Below, in pieces: positions 1 to 8,934 of a stretch of 64,000 nucleotides of DNA. Positions within the stretch are counted from its first letter, which is position 1; the number at the start of each line of letters is the position of its first letter. The translations under genes were made by a program, and so were the position numbers. The stretch is taken from the NCBI GenBank assembly GCA_017645945.1, contig JAGCNL010000055.1, positions 1-64,000 of the forward strand. The letters are read 5' to 3'. Source of the DNA: Salinivirgaceae bacterium. GTDB lineage: Bacteria; Bacteroidota; Bacteroidia; Bacteroidales; SZUA-534. The notes under the pieces are model-generated. The model saw only the letters and a list, made by a program, of their open reading frames with translations, did not search any database and was not told the DNA's origin.

Positions 1-1
1 C

Positions 2-577
2 TGCTACACGGGCGCGCCCTACATTTCGGCGTTCAACCTTGAGGGAATTGAACATAATGTAATTTTAATCGACTCTGTTTCAAAACGATACAGCGAGTGC
101 GGTATCCGCATCGGTGCACTCATCACCAAAAACGAAGAGGTCCGAGCATGCGTAATGAAATTCTGCCAGGCGAGGTTGTGTCCGCCGCTCATCGGACAGA
201 TAATCGCCGAGGCGTCAATCGACACGCCTGAAGATTATATGCTCAACACCTACGACGAGTTTGTTGAGCGCCGTAAGTTCCTGATTGACGGGCTGAACAA
301 GATTCCTGGCTGCTACACGCCGATACCAATGGGCGCGTTCTACACGGTGGCCAAACTGCCAGTGGACGACATCGACAAGTTCTGCGAGTGGCTGCTACGC
401 GACTTTGAGTATGAAGGTCAAACAGTTATGCTAGCCCCGGCAAGCGGATTCTACACCACACCCGAACTGGGCCGCAATGAAGCGCGCATCGCCTACGTGC
501 TGAAAAAAGAGGATTTGGCGCAGGCTCTCACAGTGTTAGCCGTTGCGCTTGAGCAATATCCGGGAAGGACGATTTAA
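2..577 (+). CDS. PLP-dependent class I aminotransferase (3' part only)
   Basis: This is the C-terminal part of a fold-type I aminotransferase; its start lies outside the window. The reading frame is open from base 2. It carries the segment DSVSKRYSECGIRIG, in which the Lys after Ser is the expected Schiff-base lysine for pyridoxal phosphate and the nearby Arg is the usual phosphate-contacting residue. The rest is the small domain, ending in a typical 'RIAYVLKKEDL..AL..L..AL' tail. Enzymes of this subgroup move amino groups between amino acids such as aspartate and 2-oxoacids in the cytoplasm; the substrate cannot be read from this fragment. It is convergent with the nuclease gene that follows, with a symmetric hairpin between them. 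Confidence 0.88.
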   Translation, partial: CYTGAPYISAFNLEGIEHNVILIDSVSKRYSECGIRIGALITKNEEVRACVMKFCQARLCPPLIGQIIAEASIDTPEDYMLNTYDEFVERRKFLIDGLNKIPGCYTPIPMGAFYTVAKLPVDDIDKFCEWLLRDFEYEGQTVMLAPASGFYTTPELGRNEARIAYVLKKEDLAQALTVLAVALEQYPGRTI

Positions 578-589
578 GTTAGTGATTAG

Positions 590-620
590 TGATAAATGAT
601 TAATCTTTAATCATTTATCA
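590..620. terminator. AT-rich hairpin between convergent genes
   Basis: A perfect 14-bp inverted repeat (TGATAAATGATTAA and its complement) encloses a 3-base loop. It lies between two converging genes, so it could end transcription from both sides. The stem is almost all A/T and there is no clean T-run, so termination is inferred. The surrounding 578-660 stretch is built from shorter related words (TTAGTGATTAGTGA, ATTAATCATT). Confidence 0.45.
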
Positions 621-664
621 TTAAACATTAATCACTTAGCATTAATCATTTTCAACACGGCTGC

Positions 665-3568
665 CTAATATTCATCGAAACCAGCTTGCTTATTGCACAA
701 ATAGAAGAAATTGCAATGTTTGCAATTATCCTCGTTGTCGGTCTGCGCAAAAGGTTTGTCGGCATCAAATATATCAGTCAAAACACTGGTTACAAAGGCC
801 TTAACCTTATCTTCAACCTTTCTATAACTGCCTTCGGAAAATTCGTCATTCTTACTGCGAATTTTAAAATCGGGATTATGGTCGAGCTCCCTTGTCATGA
901 ACAGATGCGGAGTGATGTGCTCGTCAGCTCGTTTGTGACTGAAAATCAAGCAATAAACCAACGTCTGCAAAATGCCTTTGTAGTCTGATATGTTAGCAGC
1001 ATCGAAAACATCGTCAATGGTATCGCACAAAACCTTGTTACCGCCTGTTTTATAGTCAATTATGCGAATTTCATCACCTATTTTGTCGATGCGGTCGATG
1101 ATTCCGCCCAGATTGACTTTTATTTTCCTCCCATTCAGTTCTATCGGGAACAGCATCGAATATTTCTCTTCAAGACCGACAAACGTGATTGGATTAGCTT
1201 TCGCCACACTTTTGTCGTATTCCAACTGAGACTCGACATAATGTCTTATCACGCTATAAACCAGTCTGTTGGCGCCGTTAAGATTTTCTTTGACATTGAT
1301 TTTACCTTCAAGCGCGAGTTGGTGCATATCTTTCTTTTTGGGGAAAATATGGTTGGCAAACGCATAATCGATTCGACTGTCCATCAATTCCTTAGATAAT
1401 TTCCCTATTTCGGCCGCGCCCATCTCCTTGCCCATGACAGCCTTGTATATCTCATGCATGGCATCATGAAAAATGATACCAAACTGCCTGTCATCGATGT
1501 TTTCGTCGATATCGTCATCAGGCGAAAGCCGCATGACATTGTTGAAATAGAACTGCAGCGGGCATTTCTGATATGTTACCAATGCGCTCGGCGACAACAT
1601 TGGAGCGTCCTTTTCGCCGCTATTCACATAGGTTTCAAGCAAATCCATCGTCAGCTTGTTCTTTTTCATTTCGATTGGCACTGACGATGCCACACGAATA
1701 TCGGACTGAATCTGTTTTTCAGTCGCATTATAATCGCCATAAAGCAATTGCATGATATATCGGCTCGGCTCTCCTGCCCGACCATCAACCTTGCCAACAA
1801 AATACGTGAGTGTCACATTCTCAGCACGTTGCAGAAGTCGGTAGAAATAATAGGCGTACATGGCCTCACGCTCCTCATGGGTTGGCAGACCAAACGCACG
1901 GCGAAGACTATAAGGCACGAACGACGGTCCACTCCCATCAACTGGTATCGTTCCTTCGTTCACATTCAACACAATAAGGTTTTTGAAATCGAGGTTACGG
2001 GTTTCAAGAAAACCCATCATCTGCAACCCGCGAATAGGCTCGCCTGAAAATGGCACCTTCAAACTGTTGACATACTTGCGCAACAACTGAAAATAGGTGT
2101 TTAAATCCATAGTCAGTTTTTCAGCTGACAATTCAGTATCGAGTTGCTGAATTTGCAATATAAGCCTGTAAACCAACTCTTTTTGCAAGACATACGAATC
2201 GCCTTCTGATGTGTTCCAAGATGCCATCAAATACTTCAAGATGGTAAGCAGATAGCCCGAAAACGTCTGACTATCAGTCTGGTTGCAAAATACCAACTTG
2301 CCGAATTCATCTTCGGTCAAAATGTCCTGCGCCACTTGGAAGATTGGCTCTTTTCTAATTCTTTCTGCCATCGATTTTGAAAAATCGGCACTCACCGACA
2401 CAAAAAACGGATGCTGCAACACCGCCAGAACATTTTTAAAGTAGAACGTCACATTATCGGCAGAAATGCGCTTGTTTGCCTGAAGCTGGAGAAGCAGTTC
2501 AATCCATTGCCCCGCCACAGAATTGCGGATTTTGTAGCCCATTGTCACGTTCATGTCGCTGATGTACGGCGAGATATGCTCAACAGCGTTCATCAGTTGA
2601 GTCTCGTCAGAAAGAACCAGAGCCGTGTCCGACAATTCACCAGGCTGAACTTCACCTATCTGCCCCACGGCAACCGACATCTGCCCACTCACGGTTGGCG
2701 ATGCTATAATGTTGATTTTCTTATTATTCCAATCAAAGTCATGACTTGTCACAAAATCATCGGGAGACTTAAATTTCTCGACATGACGACGCAGGAAGAA
2801 TCCCGCCTCATGCAATGGATTATTAAGATACAGATTGTCGTAGTCCCAGAAAAACAATGCCTTACCTTGTGCTTTCAGTACTTCAAACACTCGTTCCTCA
2901 CTTCGCGTGATGGCATTAAACCCAATGAAATAAACTTTCGAAAACGGCAACTCATAATCGGCCGAACTGATTTTTTCGGCAGCACAGCGGTAAACTTGGC
3001 CTTCGTACGAGAAGCCATTGGCATTCAGTCTTTTGCCAAATTCATCATATAATGGAAGAAGAATGTGCCAAATGCTGAGGAAACGCTTTTTCAGCTTTGT
3101 ATCCTCACCATCGAATGTTGCATGGAAAAACCTTTTAACGGCCTCCTTCTGATTTTCAGACAAATAATCGACCGCGCTATCCAATTCTTTAATATCCTGC
3201 ACATTACGCAGCAAGGCATCGGCATTGGCGAGATATTTGTCAATATCGTCAAAATCAGACAGAAGAACCTGCGCCCATGGGAAAAACTTATCGAAAGCCT
3301 CCTTTTCTGCAGCAAGCTCTTGATGGACCTGATAGAGCGTTGTAAGCAAAGTTATCTGCGAAGCAACTTTTTGATTCCCAATCGAATGCATAAAATCATC
3401 GATTGTCATACTTTTGGGAAGCCAAGTAACTTTGTTGTTAAACTTCTTTATCTCGTCATAAAAATAAACCGACGAACGCTGGTTTGGGAAAACCGCGCAA
3501 CTGTTGCGCAAGTCATCGCTATGGCAGCTCATTATATATTCAGCGACATCATGCAGAAATGTTGACAT
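665..3568 (-). CDS. AddB-like PD-(D/E)XK nuclease family protein
   Basis: A 967-residue protein resembling the AddB subunit of the AddAB helicase-nuclease that processes double-strand breaks for recombination. The N-terminal ~650 residues look like the inactivated helicase half seen in Bacteroidetes homologues ('CAVFPNQRSSVYF', 'WLPKSMTIDDF'). The C-terminal nuclease domain has 'FGIIFHDAMHEIY', then 'GGIIDRIDKIG' and 'IIDYKTGG', which supply the Asp and Asp-x-Lys catalytic residues. A Cys in 'YQKCPLQFYF' and three in 'NCKHCNFFYLC' near the end match the AddB 4Fe-4S staple. I chose the ATG at 3568; the frame continues to a TTG at 3700, but those 44 residues look unlike a protein start. The partner addA is not next to it. 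The gene is divergent from the TonB receptor. Confidence 0.82.
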   Translation of the reverse strand: MSTFLHDVAEYIMSCHSDDLRNSCAVFPNQRSSVYFYDEIKKFNNKVTWLPKSMTIDDFMHSIGNQKVASQITLLTTLYQVHQELAAEKEAFDKFFPWAQVLLSDFDDIDKYLANADALLRNVQDIKELDSAVDYLSENQKEAVKRFFHATFDGEDTKLKKRFLSIWHILLPLYDEFGKRLNANGFSYEGQVYRCAAEKISSADYELPFSKVYFIGFNAITRSEERVFEVLKAQGKALFFWDYDNLYLNNPLHEAGFFLRRHVEKFKSPDDFVTSHDFDWNNKKINIIASPTVSGQMSVAVGQIGEVQPGELSDTALVLSDETQLMNAVEHISPYISDMNVTMGYKIRNSVAGQWIELLLQLQANKRISADNVTFYFKNVLAVLQHPFFVSVSADFSKSMAERIRKEPIFQVAQDILTEDEFGKLVFCNQTDSQTFSGYLLTILKYLMASWNTSEGDSYVLQKELVYRLILQIQQLDTELSAEKLTMDLNTYFQLLRKYVNSLKVPFSGEPIRGLQMMGFLETRNLDFKNLIVLNVNEGTIPVDGSGPSFVPYSLRRAFGLPTHEEREAMYAYYFYRLLQRAENVTLTYFVGKVDGRAGEPSRYIMQLLYGDYNATEKQIQSDIRVASSVPIEMKKNKLTMDLLETYVNSGEKDAPMLSPSALVTYQKCPLQFYFNNVMRLSPDDDIDENIDDRQFGIIFHDAMHEIYKAVMGKEMGAAEIGKLSKELMDSRIDYAFANHIFPKKKDMHQLALEGKINVKENLNGANRLVYSVIRHYVESQLEYDKSVAKANPITFVGLEEKYSMLFPIELNGRKIKVNLGGIIDRIDKIGDEIRIIDYKTGGNKVLCDTIDDVFDAANISDYKGILQTLVYCLIFSHKRADEHITPHLFMTRELDHNPDFKIRSKNDEFSEGSYRKVEDKVKAFVTSVLTDIFDADKPFAQTDNEDNCKHCNFFYLCNKQAGFDEY

Positions 3569-3752
3569 ATCTTTTATCCTGTAAATCCACTTTTCCAAAA
3601 TTAGCCAGATGTTTTGAATCGCAACCAGCAGCCGCAGATTTTTTTCGTCAGGCATTAAAACGATAATCGGGGAATAACCACGATGCCTGAATTTGTCCAA
3701 AAAGTACCAGATAAAGCCGATTTTGTCCTAATCGCGAAAGCGTGCAAGAATC

Positions 3753-3760
3753 TACTTTTG
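3753..3760 (+). promoter_or_regulatory. Bacteroidetes -7 element (TACTTTTG)
   Basis: Exact match to TAnnTTTG, 23 bases before the chosen ATG of the TonB receptor. No convincing -33 TTTG is seen at the usual 19-21 base distance, so this rests on the -7 element and position only. Confidence 0.4.
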
Positions 3761-3783
3761 CGGCGGATTTGAAAACGATAGCG

Positions 3784-6015
3784 ATGTTCTTTTTAGGCAT
3801 TCTTCTCACATCGATGGTAGCACAGGCCGACACGGCAATCAACCTTGAGGGGGTTGATGTCACAGCGTCGTTCAAGGTGCGCACCGATATGCGGACAATG
3901 CCGCTCGCATCGTCATCGTTCTACCTAAAAGATATTGAACGACAGCAGATTAAATCGATTTCCGATTTTGCCGCCACCACCCCCAACCTGCATATTCCCG
4001 ACTATGGTTCGAGCACAACATCGAGCATTTACATCCGCGGAATGGGCAGCCGAATCGACAATCCGGCAGTGGGAATGTATGTTGACGGGATGCCGCTTCT
4101 AAACAAAAGTTCGTTCGATGAGCCGCTTTGGGACGTGCGCAGGATTGACGTTCTGCGCGGTCCGCAAAGCACTCTCTACGGACGCAACACCATAGGCGGA
4201 ATTATCAATGTCACAACACTTTCGCCGTTCGATTACACTGGGACGCGCGTCAGCATTGAAGCGGGCAACGGCCAGATGTGGCGAGTTTCGGCATCATCGT
4301 ATCTGCAACCAGCCGACCGCCTTGGACTGAGCGCAGGATTGAGCATCGGACACACGGGCGGATTTTTCAGCAATGAGTTCACTGGCGAACGCTGCGACTG
4401 GCGAAACAGCGGTAGCGCCCGTCTGCGGTTGATGTGGCACGGAAGTGAGTGGACCGTAGATAACTCATTGAATGTCAATCTGACAAATGAAGGTGGATAT
4501 GCCTACGCGCGGTTCGATACCATAAGGCGCACAACGTTGCCTGTGGCTTACAACGACGAGTGCGGCTATCGCCGTCTGCATATTGCCGAAGGACTTGTGG
4601 CTCAGTACAATACAAGCAAAATCAGCATCCGTAATGTACTGTCGGTTCAGTATTTGGCCGACGACCTGCATCTCGATCAGGACTTCACCACAAAGCGGAT
4701 GTTCACTCTGCAACAAAAGCAGGAAGAATACACCATCAGCAATGAACTGATGTTCCAAAATTCCGATAAAACACAAGCAATCAATTGGTTGAGCGGCATA
4801 TCAGCATTTTTCAAATATAACAAGATGGATGCGCCTGTACAGTTCAAGGCCGATGGCATTCAAGAACTAATTTTGGACAATGCAAACAAAGGAATGCACA
4901 CTGTTTTCCCCAATGACAGCTTGAGTTTCAGCGAGAAAGCGTTCACTGTCGAAAGCAAGTTCACAACACCCACTATGGGATTGGCTGCCTATGGACAAGC
5001 CGAATACAAAATTTCCAATTTTGTGCTGACAGCAGGACTTCGCGTTGATTATGAACGCGTTGCTTTCGATTACGAGAACAACGCCACCGTGCACTACAAC
5101 TTTTCGTACACAATGGGCAACCGATTCAAACCATTGACCACGGCCATTGACGGAAACGAGTCGCAAACATTTTTTGAGATTCTGCCCAAACTGTCGGCTC
5201 AATATGTCATCAACGACCAATATATATATGCATCGGTGTCGCGCGGATTTAAGTCGGGCGGCTACAACACACAGATGTTTTCCGACATTCTGCAAAACCA
5301 GATGAAGTCCGACCTGATGGGCGATTTGGGAATGCGGTTCGAGAACAGCCTGCAAGGCTACCCCATCGACGAAGTAATTGACTATCAACCAGAACACGAT
5401 TGGAATTATGAGATTGGAACACACTTGAGCACCGACAATCGCAAGTTCACCGCCGATGTGGCGCTATTCTACATCATTTGCACCGACCAGCAACTCACCG
5501 TCTTCCCTGCAGGCAAGGGCACAGGCCGTATGATGACCAATGCGGGACGCACCCGCTCTGTTGGCGCTGAGACATCGCTGACAGCCCAACCCGCCGATTG
5601 GGTTAAACTGTCGGCAGGATATGGCTTCACCAACGCCACTTTCACCGACTACAACAACGGATTGGCCGATTTCAGCGGCAACCGCCTGCCATACGTGCCG
5701 CAGCACACCGTTTCGGCTCAGGCCGATTTCTCGCAAACCATTGACGGACAGTTTATAAACACAGTGTCGGCACAAATTAACTATCAGGGCGCGGGCCGCA
5801 TCTATTGGGACGACGAAAACAGTGTTTGGCAAGACTACTACTCGCTCATTGGCGCGTCGGTGGGTACGGGCGGAAGCAAGTGGAACCTGCAACTTTGGGC
5901 AAAAAACATTGCCGACACCGATTTTGGCACGTTCCATTTCACATCAGTCGGGCGCTCATTTATCGCAAAAGGCAAGCCGCGACGAGTAGGGTTAACGTTG
6001 AGAGTTATGATTTAG
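3784..6015 (+). CDS. TonB-dependent outer-membrane receptor
   Basis: A 743-residue TonB-dependent receptor that should import a ligand such as a siderophore, haem, cobamide or small glycan across the outer membrane. The signal peptide is MFFLGILLTSMVAQA, which argues for the ATG at 3784 rather than the in-frame GTG at 3742. The plug domain follows ('SISDFAATTPNLHIPD', 'SIYIRGMGSR', 'RIDVLRGPQSTLYGRNT', about residues 35-145), then a long beta-barrel with 'YASVSRGFKSGGYNTQ' and a late 'GAETSLTAQPADWVKLSAGYG'. It lacks the N-terminal carboxypeptidase-like domain and the SusD neighbour of glycan receptors, so it is closer to the siderophore/vitamin type. The lipoprotein and AraC regulator downstream on the same strand may belong to the same uptake function. 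The ligand is unknown. Confidence 0.9.
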   Translation: MFFLGILLTSMVAQADTAINLEGVDVTASFKVRTDMRTMPLASSSFYLKDIERQQIKSISDFAATTPNLHIPDYGSSTTSSIYIRGMGSRIDNPAVGMYVDGMPLLNKSSFDEPLWDVRRIDVLRGPQSTLYGRNTIGGIINVTTLSPFDYTGTRVSIEAGNGQMWRVSASSYLQPADRLGLSAGLSIGHTGGFFSNEFTGERCDWRNSGSARLRLMWHGSEWTVDNSLNVNLTNEGGYAYARFDTIRRTTLPVAYNDECGYRRLHIAEGLVAQYNTSKISIRNVLSVQYLADDLHLDQDFTTKRMFTLQQKQEEYTISNELMFQNSDKTQAINWLSGISAFFKYNKMDAPVQFKADGIQELILDNANKGMHTVFPNDSLSFSEKAFTVESKFTTPTMGLAAYGQAEYKISNFVLTAGLRVDYERVAFDYENNATVHYNFSYTMGNRFKPLTTAIDGNESQTFFEILPKLSAQYVINDQYIYASVSRGFKSGGYNTQMFSDILQNQMKSDLMGDLGMRFENSLQGYPIDEVIDYQPEHDWNYEIGTHLSTDNRKFTADVALFYIICTDQQLTVFPAGKGTGRMMTNAGRTRSVGAETSLTAQPADWVKLSAGYGFTNATFTDYNNGLADFSGNRLPYVPQHTVSAQADFSQTIDGQFINTVSAQINYQGAGRIYWDDENSVWQDYYSLIGASVGTGGSKWNLQLWAKNIADTDFGTFHFTSVGRSFIAKGKPRRVGLTLRVMI

Positions 6016-6150
6016 AATTTAGAATTTAGGATTTATGAATTAGAATTTAGGAATTAGGATTTAGAATTTAGGTATATGGTGTTGGTTGGGACGCACTGCG
6101 CTATCTGTAGTCTGTTGTCCGTAGTCTGAAGTCCAAAATCTCAACATTCT
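6013..6150. repeat. Degenerate intergenic repeats after the TonB receptor
   Basis: Starting at the receptor's stop codon, the spacer repeats words such as GAATTTAGGATTTA, then a degraded copy of the GGGACGCAC-TGCGCTA element (6084-6110; compare 33113-33140), then TCTGTTGTCCGTAGTCTGAAGTCC. The last word reappears in inverted orientation near 49400-49490. No gene is visible here. Confidence 0.6.
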
Positions 6151-6219
6151 AACCTTTAAACAATTCACCGATTAAACAGAAAAGACAACTTTTTTATAAA
6201 CAATTAAATATCAGTTAAA

Positions 6220-7050
6220 ATGAAACATTTTAGTTTTTTGATGTGTGCCGCAATGCTCGCTTTCGTGGCTTGCGACAAAGATGACGAGACATCTTATTCA
6301 GAGAATGCAACGCTCAGCGGAACGTTAATCTCAACAATGGCCAATGGCTCATCGTTCAGCCAGGACGATGCAACAGTCGATTTCAATTTCGGCGAAAATG
6401 AACTTGTCAGTTTCACTCTCAAAGGTGTGAAATTCGCAGCAGCAATGCCAATGACCGTCGATTTGCAGGTTGACAGTGTTCCGTTCGTGCGCAGTGAAGC
6501 CGACGGCAAAAACACCTTCACCATTGCCACAATTGTGCCGAAATTCAATGGTCAGCCGTTCCCCCGCTACACTTTCACAAACCTGACAGGCGAGTTCTTG
6601 AGTTCGGGCTCGTTCTCAATCTCGTTTGTGGCCGCAGGCTGCAATGTTGCAATCAGCAATGTTGCCGCTGCACTGCCCACAGCAGGTTTGTCGGCCAGTG
6701 GCAAAATGGTTGTGACGATTGATTCAACAACCACCTTCACCAAAGAAGATGTGGTGGTGAATTTCAAGCAGAACGGCGATGTGGCAACCATTGAGATGCT
6801 CGATGTGAAATTTGCCGAAGCAATGCCGCTCACTCTCGATATGACAATCGACAGCGTGAGCTACAGCGCCATTGGCGACGCCATCAGCTTCAGCGGCGAC
6901 AACATTGTGCCGCAGGCAATGGGTGGCCCGTTCCCCAAATACATCATCACCAAACTCAACGGTACTGCCGACCAAAAAGGCAAGGCATTCAAGTTTACAA
7001 TGATGTGCGGCAGCTACCCCGTCAGCTACGAAGGGACTATCAAACAATAA
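6220..7050 (+). CDS. Lipoprotein with two calycin-like repeats
   Basis: A 276-residue lipoprotein. The N-terminus MKHFSFLMCAAMLAFVAC is a lipoprotein signal with Cys18 as the lipid site, followed by acidic residues (DKDDE), a pattern often seen in surface-exposed Bacteroidetes lipoproteins. The rest is a clear internal duplication: 'GVKFAAAMPMTVDLQVDSV' with 'IVPKFNGQPFPRYTFTNLTG' in the first half, and 'DVKFAEAMPLTLDMTIDSV' with 'IVPQAMGGPFPKYIITKLNG' in the second. Alternating beta-strands and length fit the putative calycin-like lipoproteins of Bacteroides (Pfam Calycin_like), which are thought to bind small hydrophobic ligands; this assignment is from memory of the family. Lying between a TonB receptor and an AraC regulator, it could be a ligand-capturing partner of the receptor. 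Confidence 0.7.
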   Translation: MKHFSFLMCAAMLAFVACDKDDETSYSENATLSGTLISTMANGSSFSQDDATVDFNFGENELVSFTLKGVKFAAAMPMTVDLQVDSVPFVRSEADGKNTFTIATIVPKFNGQPFPRYTFTNLTGEFLSSGSFSISFVAAGCNVAISNVAAALPTAGLSASGKMVVTIDSTTTFTKEDVVVNFKQNGDVATIEMLDVKFAEAMPLTLDMTIDSVSYSAIGDAISFSGDNIVPQAMGGPFPKYIITKLNGTADQKGKAFKFTMMCGSYPVSYEGTIKQ

Positions 7051-7081
7051 TTCCTTATTTAATCTATTTTAGCTATTTATG

Positions 7082-7115
7082 AAGGCACGGGAAACCGTGC
7101 TTTCTATGTTTTTAT
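7082..7115 (+). terminator. Intrinsic terminator of the calycin-like lipoprotein gene
   Basis: GCACGG-GAAA-CCGTGC forms a strong stem, extended by three more pairs (AAG/TTT) and followed by a T-rich stretch (CTATGTTTTTA). It starts about 30 bases after the stop codon. Confidence 0.8.
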
Positions 7116-7169
7116 ATATTAGACAATCAGATAATTGACCAAGGCAAACCAAGCTGTCGCTAATTTTCT

Positions 7170-7177
7170 TACGTTTG
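7170..7177 (+). promoter_or_regulatory. Bacteroidetes -7 element (TACGTTTG)
   Basis: Exact TAnnTTTG match 19 bases before the AraC-family ATG. The implied transcript leader is very short, so translation might instead begin at one of the inner ATGs (7230 or 7254). No -33 element is visible. Confidence 0.45.
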
Positions 7178-7196
7178 CCGAACAAACCTGACTCTG

Positions 7197-8075
7197 ATGC
7201 ACGCAGCAGCACACAGCGGAACCTATGCAATGGGGCGAATTGGCGGCAGCCAGATGGTGCCGTTCTCAATCCGCCTGCTCGACGAGCATTGCCAGCTCGC
7301 CATATCGTGCCCAACGCCTCCAATGCGTTCAGGCAACCACAACTTTCTGTTTCTTGTAAAAGGCGAAGTGCTGATTGAAACCGAATCGGTTCAGCAACTG
7401 GTCGGGGCTAACGAATGCATCATTATCCCAACTGGCAACTTATTCTCCATCAGATATTTCAAAGACTGTTTCGGCTATATGGGCAGCTTTAGCACCGATT
7501 TTCTCTGCACAAGCCCGGCTGTGGCAGGAATCTACAAAGGAATAGCTTTTGTGCAAGCTGGCGGCAGCCGTATTACGCGTTTCGACCACAGCCGCAGCGG
7601 ATTTGTCGAGATGCTGCTTGAACGTGTCATGGCAGAAACTCTGTCGGTGCCGCAAAGCGATGATGTCATCCGCGCCAACATGAACTCGTTTTTAGTTGAG
7701 ATGGCAGCAGAATCAGAGAAAGCAACAGCGAACAATCAGCTCCCTAACGCACTGAGCAACAGATTCATGAAGATGGTTTTCGAGAATGGACAAAGCAACC
7801 TGTCGGCGGCGGAATATGCTGAAAAACTGGATGTCAGCCCGAACCATCTGAGCAAAACCATCAAACAGAACACTGGCCACCCTGTGACCTACTGGATAAA
7901 CGAGTCGGCGATGATGGCCGCCAAAATGCTGCTTAAAAATACCGATTTGACAATGAGCGAGATAGCCGAGCAACTGGGCATGATGGACCCGTCGTATTTT
8001 GCCCGCCGCTTCCGCCAGCACGAGCGCATGACTCCCACCGACTATCGGCGGATTGTCCGCGGCAACTCAATTTAG
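7197..8075 (+). CDS. AraC-family transcriptional regulator
   Basis: A 292-residue regulator with a cupin-like sensor half (about residues 20-150, 'HNFLFLVKGEVLIETESVQQL', 'ANECIIIPTGNLFSIR') and a C-terminal AraC DNA-binding domain (about 195-290). The domain shows both helix-turn-helix parts: 'SAAEYAEKLDVSPNHLSKTIKQ' is cited only by position here (about 200-222), and 'MSEIAEQLGMMDPSYFARRF' with 'MTPTDYRR' marks the second. Such proteins bind a small ligand and switch nearby promoters; the upstream receptor and lipoprotein are likely targets by position. Its 3' end overlaps the convergent folP gene by four bases. The exact start is uncertain because the best -7 element lies very close to the first ATG. 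Confidence 0.88.
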   Translation: MHAAAHSGTYAMGRIGGSQMVPFSIRLLDEHCQLAISCPTPPMRSGNHNFLFLVKGEVLIETESVQQLVGANECIIIPTGNLFSIRYFKDCFGYMGSFSTDFLCTSPAVAGIYKGIAFVQAGGSRITRFDHSRSGFVEMLLERVMAETLSVPQSDDVIRANMNSFLVEMAAESEKATANNQLPNALSNRFMKMVFENGQSNLSAAEYAEKLDVSPNHLSKTIKQNTGHPVTYWINESAMMAAKMLLKNTDLTMSEIAEQLGMMDPSYFARRFRQHERMTPTDYRRIVRGNSI

Positions 8076-8917
8076 TGTTTGCCGGCGCAAGTCTGATTCA
8101 TCATCTCCCACATTTTCACAACCTGCACTGCTTCTGGCACATCGTGAACGCGAAGAATTGACGCGCCACTCTGCAGTGCATGCATGTTGAGCGCAGTAGT
8201 GGCACTGAGCGATTGCTCAGGCGTTATGCCAAACAATTTGTAAATCATCGATTTGCGCGAAATCCCAACAAGCACTGGGCGGTCGAAAATCGAGAACTCC
8301 GCCAGATGGGCAAACAATTCGTAATTCTGCTCAAGCGTTTTGGCAAAGCCGAATCCAGGGTCGATGATGACATCGTGCACACCCAAATCAGTTAGTCGGC
8401 GTAGCGGCTGCGAAAGTTCGGCAATAACATCGGCAAGCAGATTATTATAATTAGTGTGCTGCTGCATAGTGGCAGGCGTTCCGCGCATATGCATCAGAAT
8501 GTAAGGCACTTGCAAGCGTGCCACGGTGGCAAACATCTGCTCGTCGAGTGTGCCGCCCGAAACATCGTTGATAATGTCGGCACCGGCATCGACAGCCCGC
8601 TCGGCCACACTGCTGCGGAAAGTGTCGATGGAAATGACGGCTTGTGGATGGCGGCGGCGCAACTCGGTCACCACGGGCTTCAGGCGTTGCCACTCTTCAT
8701 CGGCAGGCACTTCGGCCGCGCCCGGGCGCGTTGAGTAAGCACCCAAATCGAGTATGTCGGCACCCTGAGCCAGCGCTTCATCAGCGCGTGCCAAAGCCGC
8801 TTCGGTCGACGGGCAACGGCTTCCGCTGTAGAAACTATCGGGCGTGACATTCACAATCGCCATCACCCTCGGGCGGCTCAAATCAACAAGGCGGCCGCGG
8901 CAGTTTATTGTGCTCAT
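8072..8917 (-). CDS. folP: Dihydropteroate synthase
   Basis: A 281-residue enzyme that joins 6-hydroxymethyl-dihydropterin diphosphate to p-aminobenzoate, making dihydropteroate for folate; it is the sulfonamide target. The family signatures are present in order: 'AIVNVTPDSFYSGS' near residue 20, 'DILDLGAYSTRPGA' near 54, 'IINDVSGG' near 116, 'DPGFGFAKT' near 186 and 'GISRKS' near 218. Length is normal. The start ATG lies 17 bases downstream of the stop of the ATPase/nuclease gene, so the two may share a transcript. In many Bacteroidetes folP is followed by the diadenylate cyclase gene cdaA; here cdaA is about 53 kb away. Confidence 0.96.
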   Translation of the reverse strand: MSTINCRGRLVDLSRPRVMAIVNVTPDSFYSGSRCPSTEAALARADEALAQGADILDLGAYSTRPGAAEVPADEEWQRLKPVVTELRRRHPQAVISIDTFRSSVAERAVDAGADIINDVSGGTLDEQMFATVARLQVPYILMHMRGTPATMQQHTNYNNLLADVIAELSQPLRRLTDLGVHDVIIDPGFGFAKTLEQNYELFAHLAEFSIFDRPVLVGISRKSMIYKLFGITPEQSLSATTALNMHALQSGASILRVHDVPEAVQVVKMWEMMNQTCAGKH

Positions 8918-8934
8918 TCTTCTCCGTTTTTCGG

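Noticed and set aside
3742..3783. GTG at 3742 as the start of the TonB receptor.
   Set aside because: It would place 14 polar residues before the signal peptide and lies upstream of the best -7 element; the ATG at 3784 gives a normal signal peptide.
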